Counted from the first letter of the stretch, positions 10,370-20,329 are shown. The stretch: 64,000 nt of DNA from Agelas oroides (GCA_949130485.1 OX422199.1:3333402-3397401), one strand, 5' to 3'. Translations and numbers: made by a program. Notes: generated from the sequence alone by a model not told the origin.

Positions 10370-11335
10370 GGGTAATAACCGATCATGATCTCAGAAGTTT
10401 TGAGGTGTGGGTTAGCTTGAATCGCCTTCCTGATATCTGCTTCTACCTTGACAGGTATTTTGGAAGGCGGGTTGATAGGGTGGTTGTGTAGATTATCTGA
10501 TAGCATGTCATCGGACCGCACCAATCCTCCTATCCATCGCCTGTTATCTTCGGAAGCAGTTGGCCATACATAGAAGAAGTCGACTGGGCAGCTTCCCGAA
10601 GACTGAAGCTGGGATTTCTGATGGTGGGGGCATTGTTTGCTCTCTCGGGTAGATGTGACATACGAACAGCCACTAGCAGAGCACACTTTCACTCCTTTGC
10701 ACGGTGCAATCTTGTAGAAGATCTCTTCTGCCTTTCCATTGATGCTGACTGTTGTCTTCCTTGTAGCTTGGGTGTTTCCCTTACCCAGCTGAATATCTTC
10801 AAACATGAAGTGTTTGTTGCTGGAGTCGTAGAATGGCAATGCTGTGATGTCCTCACAGTAGGCTACTCTCTTAGGAAGCTCATGTGGGAATACACCTGGG
10901 TACTGGTAATCATCTGGATTCTCAATTGCAAACCATTTCGTCTGATCTGATAGGAGGTTGCGTATGACTGGGAGAGCCTGAGAACCCCTTGAAACTCTAG
11001 TTGACTTTGAAACACATGAAGCCTGTTGAGTTGAAGGCTCTGTGGTTTCTGGTAGCTGCGGTAGGCAGATTTCGTGTGGGTGGTCAATGTAGCCAAACCC
11101 TTCTGAGGATAGCTGGAACGTATTGAACACCATTGCTCTGTTCTTCCCCGTGCCTACTCCCACCTTCATGTTTCGTTTGAGAAGGCCAACCAACCATGCT
11201 TGACGGATCAGAATTCGCCAAGAGGAGAGAATAAGCCTAAGGGAGGCTCCACTACCAAATGTGTTGGCTAAGCATTTCTCCTTCAGTTCCTTTGTGCTGT
11301 CACATTGCGAGCCTCTGATCCATTCTGCAATCTAG
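10370..11335 (-). pseudogene. MULE N-terminal region with zinc-binding domain
   Basis: An open segment of about 320 residues. Near its C-terminal end lie CSASGCSYV and CPHH, spaced like a WRKY-GCM1/FLYWCH-type zinc site, then RRWIGGLVRSDD and NLHNHPINPPSKIPVKV. This histidine-proline block before an alpha-helical segment (EADIRKAIQANPHLKTSEIMIG) is typical of MULE-family transposases just before the catalytic core. An adjoining segment at 10045-10225 continues with YMPGAASLAATHKGRV. The splice junction between them is not clean. Confidence 0.65.
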
Positions 11336-12049
11336 TATAACCAAGATCAAGAATAGATTACTACATACGTATTTAGACATACTCTGCTGTTTACTCAAAT
11401 ATTCATGTAAAAGATGGGGGAGGGTGTTTTCACAAAGGTAAGAGCTAGCTAGCTATTGTCTGATGATTAGCTAGATCTGCGGAAAGATTCTCAGAAGGAT
11501 TCCAACTTGAGAAGTTACTGTCTGTATGGATAGACTGCTGTGTCAAATATTTTTGGAGTTGTTGTGCATCTCTGGACAGCCTGGAAGGGGACTTCCTCTG
11601 CTGGTTATTCCAGTTAGAGCTCATATTCTCAAATTATAGTCTTGCAGTTCTAACGGATTTCTCCACTGATTAGACTAGCATACCTCTGTCACTGTCTAGG
11701 GAAAACTTCTACCAGAAGCACAAGTATATTCAGAACACCAATTCAGAAACCTGCCATTTCTTATTGGGGCGAGCCTGAGCGAGCCCCACACTAGCGTGAC
11801 TTCATTGCGCACACGCGTGTTCCCCTAGTCTAAATTCACCCTGTTTGAAACCGTTTCCGGTTACGTCACTGTAATAACTATTTTAATCATATACTTATTT
11901 AGTGTCAATACATTTACTCCCATAGAAAGGTGTGCAATTATTTTTGTAATTGCACAGGTAGAAAAGCTTCTGATTGGACAAAAAATACAAAAGCTACAAA
12001 ACCGTGCAAGGTGTAATCGCTCACTGATTGGTCAGTAGCAATTTGCTGT

Positions 12050-12200
12050 AAACTAGATTAACATAATGTAAACTTGTAACTTGTAAGCGACAACAATTTG
12101 CTGTAAACTATATTAACATAGTGTAAACTTGTAACTTGTAAGTGACAACAATTTGGTGTAAACTATACAGTTTACTATAAACTTGTATACTATAAACCAC
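12050..12200 (+). repeat. 55-bp tandem repeat, about 2.5 units
   Basis: Units begin AATTTGCTGTAAACTA and contain GTAAACTTGTAACTTGTAAG. Two full copies differ by a few bases and the third decays into related TATAAACT-rich sequence. Confidence 0.8.
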
Positions 12201-12268
12201 CACATCACATACATACTCATACTTATTATAGCATACTGTAAACTAGGCGAAGTTTATGATTAACAAGT

Positions 12269-12403
12269 AACAGCATGTTTTCTCGTGCAATTTGGGATTA
12301 ATAGCACTCATGAATGGCATAATTGCACTCGGCTTCGCCTCGTGCAATTAACAGCCATTCACTCGTGCTATTAATCCCAAATTGCACTCGAAACCATGCT
12401 GTT
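12269..12403. repeat. Long imperfect hairpin centred on CGGCTTCGCCTCG
   Basis: AACAGCATG at the left pairs with CATGCTGTT at the right, and most of the roughly 60-bp arms between can pair. The centre reads GCACTCGGCTTCGCCTCGTGC. Confidence 0.75.
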
Positions 12404-12652
12404 AATTATACTTATTATCCAGTTGATATTTCTACAACAGTATTTTCCTATTCCCGTGCCGTGCAATATCGTGTGATATTGCACGGGTAGTTATTGCACG
12501 GGTAGTTATTGCACGGGCCCTGAGGCTATATACGCGCGATATCCTAGCAACCAGCGTGCGCTTTAATTAGAACTAGTGCGTTCGAACGGCGAGTTACTCA
12601 GGACTTGGTGAGAAGAGACACGACGCTGTTGTGGTAATGGATAATAAATACT

Positions 12653-12785
12653 TTATTACACTCGTTAGCGTGCATATCGCGGTTATTGCACTCGTGGGCT
12701 GCATTTTCACTCGCCTTCGGCTCGTGAAAATACCACGCCCACTCGTGCAATAACTCGCGATATTGCACGCTAACTCGTGTAATAA
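12653..12785. repeat. Second long imperfect hairpin centred on CTCGCCTTCGGCTCG
   Basis: TTATTACACTCGTTAGCG at the left pairs with its near reverse complement ending at 12785. The centre reads TCACTCGCCTTCGGCTCGTGA. The architecture matches the hairpin at 12269-12403 although the sequences differ. Confidence 0.75.
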
Positions 12786-12985
12786 GGTATATATAATCCG
12801 TCGCGCACCTTATTAAATATTTATAATCTGTCGCGCTGCCGTAAGTTAAGGGATAGACTAAGTTCACCCGGTTTGAAAACGTTTACGTCATCTTATGAAA
12901 TATCCATAAGAGGCTACCGAAGTGAAGATGTTCATCACATTTTGTAAGACCAAAAAAAAAAAAAAAGAAGTAGTGTATTCCCTGG

Positions 12986-13042
12986 CCCTACCCCTAACCC
13001 TAACCCTACCCCTACCCCTACCCCTAACCCTAACCCTTAACC
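12986..13042. repeat. Interstitial telomere-like repeat (CCCTAA and CCCTAC)
   Basis: About nine units mixing CCCTAA and CCCCTA run head to tail inside the nested TIR element. CCCTAA is the usual metazoan telomere repeat. The location inside a transposon argues against a chromosome end. Confidence 0.8.
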
Positions 13043-13259
13043 ATATGGGCCAACGAGCCGCTTCAGACGGCCACCATGCTATATGGTCTAATGTATTTAA
13101 CCTACGGCAGCGACGGATTATATTAAGGTGCGCGACGGATTATAAATAGTTATTACAGTGAGGTAACCGGAAACGGTTTCAAACAGGGTGAATTTAGACT
13201 ATACCCTCTCGGTTGACTGGGTCGCCTGCTTCAGGTAGCGGGCCCTCGGATCGGCATAA

Positions 13260-13530
13260 ATGACACTCATAAACTCCAGAAATTTAGCACACGATTTCGG
13301 TGTAAAGCTTAGTCCATGCATGTGTAGCCACATTAGCTCCCCTGGCTGGAGAAATGATTGGCATATGTGATACTCATATTCATCTCTGGTCAGGACTGAG
13401 CTACTTATGCGTTGTCAAATTTGGCTTAAACAGTCGACAGTGGCAAATCCTGCTGTATGCCATGACAAGGTAGTAAATCAGCAGTTTGCTGCTTGCTCAG
13501 GCTCGCCCCATGATGATGAATCATCTCACT
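13260..13530. repeat. Dispersed repeat, related to 46030-46345
   Basis: Shared blocks in the same order include GACAGTGGCAAATCCTGCTG-like, GTGCCATGACAA and TCGCCCCAYGATGAT. It includes the right end of the outer TIR element. Confidence 0.65.
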
Positions 13531-13650
13531 AGTAATATAGGCCTACTCCTGAATATATCTGTGTGTTAGTATATGTTGCCATACAATTGCAAGTTCATTA
13601 GAACCCTGACCATCACCAAATACATTGAGATTTAATTATCTTATGACTTA

Positions 13651-16600
13651 TTACCGCAGTCTCGCGAAAAAGGGCCCAGTATCAAATATCCGCCCACCCC
13701 CCATTATTGCTTCAAGTTCCTGCAAAGGTCTAAAGTTTACTCCAAAAAGCGCCCACCCAATTGACGGCCTCGTGCGGAAAGTGGCAACGTGATGCAAGGT
13801 TAGTCTATTTTTTATTTTTATTTTTTTTAACTGGAAACCAAAAATCTTTTTATATATACAATACGAGGAAGGACTTGTTAGGGTTAAGAATATATATATA
13901 TATATAAAACAAGAGAGGAAAAAACTGCAGAAGCAATATGGTTTATTAGGGCAGGTGAAAACTGTTCAACAGGTGGATGTGAGGCTGGCTTCCACCCTCA
14001 CCAGATCCACTGGCGGGGCTCTGACAGGAAAGCCTGAGTGTGAGCGGGCTCCCCGGATGCATCTGATTGAGGATCTCAAGAGTGAGAAGGTGAGACGGCA
14101 CCTCAGCCAGGCCATCGTGGAGCTGTACGAGTTGTCCCACTTTGAAGCGAGGAGTGATGCAAGCCTCTTGTAGAATGTCTTGGCCTCGTTTCCGAGTCCT
14201 CCTGTCGCTGAGAAGATCAAAGGCGTGAAGGAAGCATGCTCAATATCTCTAATTATTTGCTCATAGGAATTCTTCTTCAGCCTTTCGTGTCTCCTGTAGC
14301 ATGAGGCGAGGTTGCTGTTTCTGTTGGAGGGAGCATGAGGGTTGAAGACCCTCACGTCACAGAAGGATCTCTCATACCTGCCCCCCCAAAAGCCACTCAT
14401 GGCGACATCCAATCTGGCTCCATCCTGTATGTTGGTTGAGGCCCTGTGGAAGATTTCTCCTGAGATAGGCTGCAAGTCTGGCTCGATGCTGACTTCATGA
14501 CATACTTCCGTCAGCAGGGAGGCAGTCAGGTCTCTTATCTCGTTGTGGCGAATCGTTGGGAAACCACCTTTGGGACAGGATAGGGCGTGCTCCACTGAAA
14601 ACGCTGAACTACAGGCACAGTACTGAGGTGTGCGATTGGGTTTCCAGCCATACCTCAAGGCGAGAGCGTCATGGAAAGCACTCTTATGTAGGGTGAATCC
14701 GAATTCTTCCACCGGAAGGGTCGTTAGCCAGGTAGAAGCACCCTTTTCAGAGGCAAGTTCCATGGCCCGTTTTTGGGAGTCAGGTAGGATTTGCTTTAAG
14801 GTCTCGGATTGTTGTTCCGACTGCTGACGTCTGAGCTTGTGAACTTCGGACCTGGCAGCAACTTGACTAGCCCACATGTCATAGGAATAAACTGGAACCT
14901 TGGCAAGGATAGCATCTTTTAGGGGCTCCGAGATCCTGGTTGACGCTGAAAAGATCGATTCTGTGTCAGTGGCTGGATTAGAAACGCCTATGCCTCCTAG
15001 CCTGGCTGGCAGAGCAAGAAGGTTCCTTTCCACATCATTGGGTGGAGTTCTGTCGGTCAGCACGGGAATCAGCTTCATTCTTATGATGTCCTCCAATGGC
15101 TGAAGCAGGTGCCCAATTTCCGGAGTTGTTCTAATTAGGTAAGACCAAATCGATGTCAGGCCATGCGTGAAAGCAGAGTACGCAGCATGTGGTTGTGTTT
15201 TTGCAAAGCAGGAAAGACTGTCCAGCTCTGCAGCCCAGAGCTTCACTTTGTCTTCCACAAATGATTCAATAAAAGCCCTAGACCCAATAGGAGACCCGAG
15301 GTAGGGTCTTCCACAAGATGTAACTTTCACTCCGGTGCCTGAAAAGGCTTCAATGGCTTTCTGGTGATGGGCTTCCTTGGTGATAAGCCATGTCTTTGAG
15401 GCATTGGCATAGTAGCCAAAACCAGGCCCTAGCTCGACAAGCTTATCCCACCATAAGCGAGTCTGATCAATCCGCCCCATGCCAGCAGCATCATCTGCGT
15501 ACCATACCTGGTTGACAGTTGCACTTGCACTCAGCCTTTTGATCAGTGGGATTGTGGCAATGGCATACATCGGCATAGCAAGAGGATCTCCTTGGGTGGT
15601 ACCCTCTCTTGACTTGATTACGTCGCCATCCACAAGGAGATCAGCCTCAGCTCTGTAGGAATTTATCAACACAGTGGCCAGAGCTGGGCACAGGCGCCTG
15701 ATGTTCCTGAGTGCTGTCTGCCTGTTAAGGGCATTGAAAGCGTTGCTAGCGTCCACCAGGAGAATTGCTTCGCACTCATTGGATTCAAAATAGGAACGGA
15801 CGGCATGAACTGCAGCCTCTGCGCCACTGATCTGACCGGCACATAATTGCAAGGAGCCAGCCATGTCAAGGACGTCACTTCGGATGGTCATCAGGATCGC
15901 TTTGGCAATTATGCGTCTCACTGTGTCACAAACTCCAATTGGTCTGACACCCGGGTTCTTGTCAAGTGCGATCAAACGGCAAGCCAAGAAGGGAGCAACT
16001 GAAGCTGGATCAACGAATTGTGTACATAGGCGTTTGGCCACTTCAGCTAATGCCTGGCAGAGATCTCTGGAGGCTTGTTGGTGGCAAGTACATAGCCTTT
16101 TCCAACTGTAGGCATCCAACCCAGAAGGTCCAGCGGACCCTGATGTCTTTAGGGCAGCTGTCCTGATCAGGGTGGCATCAATGGGATCGAACAGGATGTC
16201 ATGTACCGGGGGGGCCTTATCAGCAACCACAGAGTTGGGGTCAGCCGGTTGGCCAGGGGGGTGTTTGTCAAGCAAGACTTCTCTTACAGTCATGGTTGCA
16301 CCAGGTCCGCTGGGTATCTGATCGTCAAGCTGCATCACTCCACCCTTCTCCTTGTTCCTTAAATGGTCAAGTGCTGCTTTTGTCTTCCCTTGAAACATTT
16401 TCTTTGCAAATGCTCTTGCTGGATCAGAAGCCATCTCCTTAGAACTTGAAGGTACTGTTGGTAAGCGACACTGAATTGTTCTTCCTTCCGATAGGAGCTC
16501 AGCCAAATTACCATCCAGCCACAATGGCATCCTTCTCTCAAGGCAGGCAACATGGTCTTTGTTCTTGGAAGAGCGAGAGGGTTTCTGCAGGGCAAGGATG

Positions 16601-17551
16601 GGGAGGACCGTGGCAGCTTTCAGAGCAACGCCTTCCAGGGCAGAGCGAGTTGCAAAGGCTTTGTATAATTTTGCGAGCTCAGAGACAAAGTGCTTTCCGG
16701 CCTTTCCTTGTGGCAGCTTGAATTGATTAGGTCTCCAATGTCTGATCTCCGTGTATGTTTCATCTAGTGCTTGTCTGAATGATTCGGAATTGTGGCTTCC
16801 CAATGTAAATGTCGGATTGGATGCTGGAGAAAAAGAGGGGAGATCCACATCTCTTACAGGTCCAGACTTAGGAGTCAAATATGTGGTGTGTGAGTGAGCG
16901 GGGGAGTGAGGGGTGCTGGTTGGGGTAAGGGTGGGAGGAGTGTCATCATGTGACCCATTTGGGGAGGCGTTCAATGAGGGTGTGGTTGTAGGAGTCCCGG
17001 AGGGTTGGTCAGGTGGGGAAGAACCAGTATCGTTCAAACAGTGACCGAGGTGACTGGGCAAACAACTTTGGCAAGGCTTGCCAGCCTTTACACAGGCACA
17101 GTTGCGACAGCTGCCAGTTCTGTTACATCGGCAACAGTTTACCATCTTCCCTTCCGTGTACTTGTACAAACATCAGGAGACTAAGCTTCAAGGCGGTAAC
17201 ACTCAGCGCGACCATTCATTTAGTCTATAGTTACACAGAAAATGATGTGATATAGGTATTAATCAGGCCCGTAGGCAGGGGGTTCGCTCGTTGCCATTGA
17301 GAATAACCGCTGTCCAAACAACTTATGCCCGCTGTTTGTTCATGGAGGACTAGCAGCTGAATGCGAAACGCGGGCGTAAGCTAGCGGTTTACGCCGCTGC
17401 GGCGCGTAAATACGTGCGTAAATAAATCGCTATTTCAGGGGCGCTTTTTCTTGGTATAATGCAGCGATGTTACAAATATCCGCCCACCCCCTTGTCTGAG
17501 CACAAAGTAATGTGTACCGCCCATGGGCCCTTTTTCGTGAGACAACGGTAA
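13651..17551. mobile_element. Inverted-repeat-bounded segment carrying the RT ORF
   Basis: The outer 27 bp of each end (13651-13677 and 17525-17551) are inverted copies with three mismatches; they begin TTACCG and end GAAAAAGGGCCC. TTA directly abuts both ends. A 19-bp block, CAAATATCCGCCCACCCCC, occurs in direct orientation at 13683-13701 and 17473-17491. A T-rich run at 13808-13830 could be the complement of a poly(A) tail of the minus-strand RT gene. Either the inverted repeats belong to the RT element, or a LINE landed in a small TIR element. Confidence 0.6.
13966..17145 (-). CDS. Reverse transcriptase with C-terminal nuclease-like domain (LINE-like)
   Basis: An intact single-exon ORF. 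The ATG at 17143-17145 gives 1059 residues; an upstream TTG is ignored. Residues about 4-40 form a cysteine cluster (CCRCNRTGSCRNCACVKAGK then CQSCLPSHLGHC), followed by a Pro/Ser/Thr-rich linker. The RT core spans about 330-620: PSGLDAYSW, VRPIGVCDTVRRI, LLVDASNAFNALNR, GTTQGDPLAMPMYA and the catalytic WYADDA near residue 550. A C-terminal CAC...HALSC...RHN zinc-like site (about 843-867) precedes RLDV, DVRVFNPHAP and YRRHERLKKNSYE, which could be a restriction-like PD-(D/E)XK nuclease as in R2/NeSL-type LINEs. No ribonuclease H, integrase or protease was recognised. The LINE assignment is inferred; intactness suggests a recent insertion. Confidence 0.8.
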   Translation of the reverse strand: MVNCCRCNRTGSCRNCACVKAGKPCQSCLPSHLGHCLNDTGSSPPDQPSGTPTTTPSLNASPNGSHDDTPPTLTPTSTPHSPAHSHTTYLTPKSGPVRDVDLPSFSPASNPTFTLGSHNSESFRQALDETYTEIRHWRPNQFKLPQGKAGKHFVSELAKLYKAFATRSALEGVALKAATVLPILALQKPSRSSKNKDHVACLERRMPLWLDGNLAELLSEGRTIQCRLPTVPSSSKEMASDPARAFAKKMFQGKTKAALDHLRNKEKGGVMQLDDQIPSGPGATMTVREVLLDKHPPGQPADPNSVVADKAPPVHDILFDPIDATLIRTAALKTSGSAGPSGLDAYSWKRLCTCHQQASRDLCQALAEVAKRLCTQFVDPASVAPFLACRLIALDKNPGVRPIGVCDTVRRIIAKAILMTIRSDVLDMAGSLQLCAGQISGAEAAVHAVRSYFESNECEAILLVDASNAFNALNRQTALRNIRRLCPALATVLINSYRAEADLLVDGDVIKSREGTTQGDPLAMPMYAIATIPLIKRLSASATVNQVWYADDAAGMGRIDQTRLWWDKLVELGPGFGYYANASKTWLITKEAHHQKAIEAFSGTGVKVTSCGRPYLGSPIGSRAFIESFVEDKVKLWAAELDSLSCFAKTQPHAAYSAFTHGLTSIWSYLIRTTPEIGHLLQPLEDIIRMKLIPVLTDRTPPNDVERNLLALPARLGGIGVSNPATDTESIFSASTRISEPLKDAILAKVPVYSYDMWASQVAARSEVHKLRRQQSEQQSETLKQILPDSQKRAMELASEKGASTWLTTLPVEEFGFTLHKSAFHDALALRYGWKPNRTPQYCACSSAFSVEHALSCPKGGFPTIRHNEIRDLTASLLTEVCHEVSIEPDLQPISGEIFHRASTNIQDGARLDVAMSGFWGGRYERSFCDVRVFNPHAPSNRNSNLASCYRRHERLKKNSYEQIIRDIEHASFTPLIFSATGGLGNEAKTFYKRLASLLASKWDNSYSSTMAWLRCRLTFSLLRSSIRCIRGARSHSGFPVRAPPVDLVRVEASLTSTC

Positions 17552-17920
17552 TTATTCATAACCCAGCGGTCAGCCAGCAGTGTTTGCTGCATACCTTTGT
17601 TTTTCAGTTCAAACTCTGGAACAAAGTGCTGTTATGACATCAGGTTTGGTATGTGGATTTACTGTCAGTCCCTGGTTTTGAATCAGAGATATGCACACGC
17701 AGAATAGGACAAGTTAACGTTCTCAAGTTGAACCTTGCTAACATGTCATTGTGATCATCGCACCCACTTCCACTGTTAATAAATTAGCATGATGAACAAA
17801 AATTCAAATCACTCAGCATTGGCATGCACATGAACATGTACTATTGCCTCAAGATTACACTCAACATTAGCAGGTGTTAATTCACAAAAGTAATTTTTAA
17901 ATTTTTACTTCAAAATAGCT
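17552..17920. other. Spacer and 3' flank of collagen copy A
   Basis: No gene is seen. The last 120 bp resemble the 3' flank found after other collagen copies (TTACACTCAACATTA and related words), so this is probably 3' untranslated or terminator-proximal sequence. Confidence 0.5.
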
Positions 17921-18954
17921 CTATTTGGTACAAACAGCACAGGTGAGTTCTTTCTGAGGATCATAAGGTGGGCACAACATTCCATTGCAGTTGGCTTCAA
18001 CATGGTAGAAGAAAGCACCGTTAGTACTAGGAGCACTGCCTGGCACTGAGTCTGGGTTCTTGTCAACGCACTCGTACATGGTGCGAGTGTGGTCATTCCA
18101 CAGCCTTCCTTCTGACATGAGGTAGCCGGAGTACTCCAGAGTCCATGTTGATGGACACTGAGTTTTAGCAGGGATCATTGTGACTGCCACCCTTGTTGAA
18201 GCATAGCACACAGCACAGGGAACATTGTGGTCATGAACAGCTGAGAGTGGTGCTCCTGAGAATGTCTCATACTCTGCTCCATACACAAAGTTGTACCCTT
18301 GAACTCCAGGTTGGTAGCTGAGATAGTCTGGATCATCAGGCATGCAGAGGTAGTTGGCTGCTCCTCCCTTATGTGCATACCATGTTCCACCAGCCCTCCC
18401 AGCATACACCAGTGTGGTGCCTGTGACATTTGGACAGCTACTTTTCCCCCACCTTGTGTAGACTACCCCTCCATTCCTTGGTCCAGGAGGACCTGCTACT
18501 CCTTGGTCTCCCCTCTGTCCTTGAGGTCCACGAGGACCAGGCACCCCATCTCGTCCATCTCTTCCATCTCGTCCTCGCAGCACCTCAATGTAGGGAAAGG
18601 AGCTTGTGTTCACACTGTTCCCTCTACTCTGAGTGTCAGCACTCCTCTGGGGCCTGTGCAGAGCTCCAGCTACAGTGTACAGTGTAGTAGAAACATTCAA
18701 GTCACATCATATGCTTCAATATAGTTGAAACATGGGGTTCAAAACACAAGCAATGTATCAAACTATGGCTAGTGAAACTAAAGTACTTGCTCCTACACTT
18801 AGTGAGCACACAAGTAGTTAATCATACTCCAAACAACTTTAGTATAACAGATAACAAATTTCACATCTGAAATACACCGTTTACCTTCCGGCAGCCCTTC
18901 TGCACATGTTGCAAGGGCCAAAACACTTGCAATCACCACCTTTGCCAGTTGCAT
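17921..18954 (-). CDS. Short-chain collagen, copy A (272 aa)
   Basis: Secreted extracellular-matrix protein resembling sponge short-chain collagen C4. Exon 1 is 18885-18954: ATG, a 23-residue hydrophobic signal peptide (MQLAKVVIASVLALATC), phase-1 donor GTAAAC. Exon 2 is 17921-18669. Residues 56-88 are 11 uninterrupted Gly-X-Y triplets beginning GRDGRDGRDGVP, with an RGD at 76-78. Residues 92-272 form a non-collagenous domain with ten cysteines (CPN, LCMPDD, PCAVC, QCP, ECVDK, NCNGMLCPP, TCAVCTK), presumably disulfide-bonded. Variable loops: TWYAHKG, ETFSGAPLSAVHDH and SEGRLWNDHTRT. An in-frame ATG-less extension upstream of MQLAK is ignored. The collagen stretch is very short, so assembly is probably driven by the C-terminal domain. 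Confidence 0.88.
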
Positions 18955-19051
18955 TCTTCTTCTTCCTGCACCAGTGCTGTGGAATAGTTTGATATGAGAC
19001 AACTGCAACTTGTGCAACTATCAGAATGTCAGTGAGCTACAAGTGCAGAGG

Positions 19052-19059
19052 TTTTTATA
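19052..19059 (-). promoter_or_regulatory. TATA box of copy A
   Basis: TATAAAAA about 100 bp upstream of the ATG, followed by the leader word CTCACTGACATTCTGA shared by other copies. A TGACATCA-like element lies further upstream at 19144-19155. Confidence 0.75.
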
Positions 19060-19685
19060 GCCAGTTGAGGCTACGTCATGTAAAATTATTAAGCTGTTGA
19101 ATAATCTTCACACAGTGGTTGATGTTCTGTCAATGTGTCAACTGATGACATCATCTCACACAGTGATGGTCCATCAATTGTTAATGTTCTGGAGTAAGAG
19201 TTGATGTGATCTGATAACCCCAGTGTTAATTGTTGCTGTGTTATTCTGATCTGAACCAGTAATACAGTTCTGTCATTACTGGTACATGCATAGCTGCATT
19301 ACCACTCTCAGCAGTTGATGTTCGCTGTTGGTCTGTGAAAGATGTTTACACCTCATGATACTTCTGATAAGGCTAGTTAGCCTGCTGTTCATCGACAACA
19401 CATCATGCTGCAGTGTAGTTTCGCATAGCACAAAGGCTGTGAGGATCAGCATTTCTCAGGGACCTATGTGGAGTGTTCAAGCCACAAAATGTTTTTACCT
19501 GGTAGTAGTAACAGTGTGTCCAAGACACAATAGCACCAGGAGGCTGTAGGAGACCTTTTTAGTGTGATCATACACAATCATTAAAGAGTTTATACAGAGT
19601 TGTATGGCTTCTCTATTAGCCTTATACGAAAGCACAATCAGGCAAAGTACCTGGGTATGAGGCCAAAATTGGAAGGTACGTAAGT

Positions 19686-19860
19686 TTAGAGACGACTTAA
19701 CGTCCCCTCAGAAGGACGCGAAGGAAAACCTTCTACTCAATTTTTGAGGTAGGGCTGAGTGCACCCAGAAGAGAAATAAATCTCTGCTGCAAGTGGGACT
19801 GGAAGCCTGGACCTTTCGATCCGCAGTCCAGTGCTTTAACCAATAGACCACCAGGAAGTA
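19686..19860 (-). mobile_element. tRNA-derived SINE
   Basis: Read on the minus strand, 19793-19860 looks like a tRNA: GGTGGTCTATTGGTTAAAGC as box A, an anticodon-like ACTGCGGAT, and GGCTTCCAGTCCC as box B. The anticodon stem no longer pairs, so it is not a functional tRNA gene. The body contains GGGGACGTTAAG, a word common in metazoan SINE bodies. Confidence 0.65.
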
Positions 19861-19984
19861 TGGGTAAATACAAAGCACATGAATACACTACAAGCATATG
19901 TAAGTGTAAACAAAGCAAAAGGACACTGTTCCTATGTCAACTGTGAACTACCTGTGGCCAAATGTCAGTTCCCTGCCCTTGCAG

Positions 19985-20165
19985 TACCATATAATGGGAA
20001 AAATTGGCAATGGTATTAATTTGGCGATTTGGCGTTTTGTCCCCAACTGCCAAATTAAGTTTACACCAGACAGGTACGTACATTATGTAAGTACTTTGCA
20101 CAAAATTGCCAGACTCTTGCTAATTCATCAAATTTAAAGGCCGCCAAATTTTCCATTATACGGTA
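19985..20165. mobile_element. MITE with TACCRTATAATGG ends, copy 1
   Basis: Starts TACCATATAATGGGAAAA and ends with the near reverse complement TTCCATTATACGGTA; about 180 bp with no ORF. A second copy is at 51439-51609. The outer TA could be the target duplication. Confidence 0.75.
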
Positions 20166-20329
20166 TATACCTACTGTCAAGAGATTATTAATAATCTACC
20201 ATTATGATATGAGGTATTATTATGTAGGAGGTGGGCCATTATACATGATTGTGGAGAGTGCCAGATATATGTATATGTGGCAGTCCCGGATAGAAATCGA
20301 ATATTATTCCATCGCGTATTTCAAGCGCG

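Larger units (their letters stand above)
7946..11335 (-). mobile_element. Degenerate MULE-type DNA transposon with Ulp1-like domain
   Basis: A minus-strand series of coding segments forms the order zinc-binding domain, DDE transposase core, then Ulp1-like cysteine protease. Segments are about 10370-11335, 10045-10225, 9787-9900, 9485-9700, 9147-9420, 8766-9023, 8340-8560 and 7946-8143, separated by short introns. At least one frameshift (near 9590), one in-frame stop (near 8765) and another break near 8340 make it inactive. Terminal inverted repeats were not identified, so the true ends are uncertain. Mutator-like transposases fused to Ulp1-type proteases are known in plants (KI-MULE); the animal occurrence is inferred here only from motifs. 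Confidence 0.7.
11826..13201. mobile_element. Nested element with 54-bp TIRs and TA flanks
   Basis: Bases 11826-11879 and 13148-13201 are reverse complements over 54 bp with one mismatch; the termini read TAGTCTAAATTCACCC. A third partial copy of the same end lies at about 12853-12895, so a smaller copy (12853-13201) may be nested in the larger one. TA at both ends suits a Tc1/mariner-type MITE, by inference only. Confidence 0.75.
11765..13510. mobile_element. Outer non-autonomous element with 16-bp TIRs
   Basis: The 16-mer TGGGGCGAGCCTGAGC at 11765-11780 recurs as its exact reverse complement at 13495-13510. No transposase is visible inside; the interior holds a second TIR element, tandem repeats and two long hairpins. 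The right-hand 250 bp has a diverged relative at about 46030-46345 that also ends in TCGCCCCA, which supports a dispersed family. Confidence 0.65.

Noticed and set aside
12986-13042. Chromosome end or subtelomere
   Set aside because: The telomere-like array is short, mixed with variant units and lies inside a transposon.
13683-17491. 19-bp direct repeats as LTRs or as a simple LINE target-site duplication
   Set aside because: Too short for LTRs, and the left copy is about 106 bp away from the T-rich run that would mark the LINE 3' end.
18799-19017. Longer collagen N terminus starting MHKLQLSHIKLFH
   Set aside because: It begins at TTG, not ATG. The ATG of MQLAK gives a normal signal peptide at a constant distance from the TATA box in all copies.
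19793-19860. Functional tRNA gene on the minus strand
   Set aside because: The anticodon stem does not pair and the sequence is joined to a SINE-like body.
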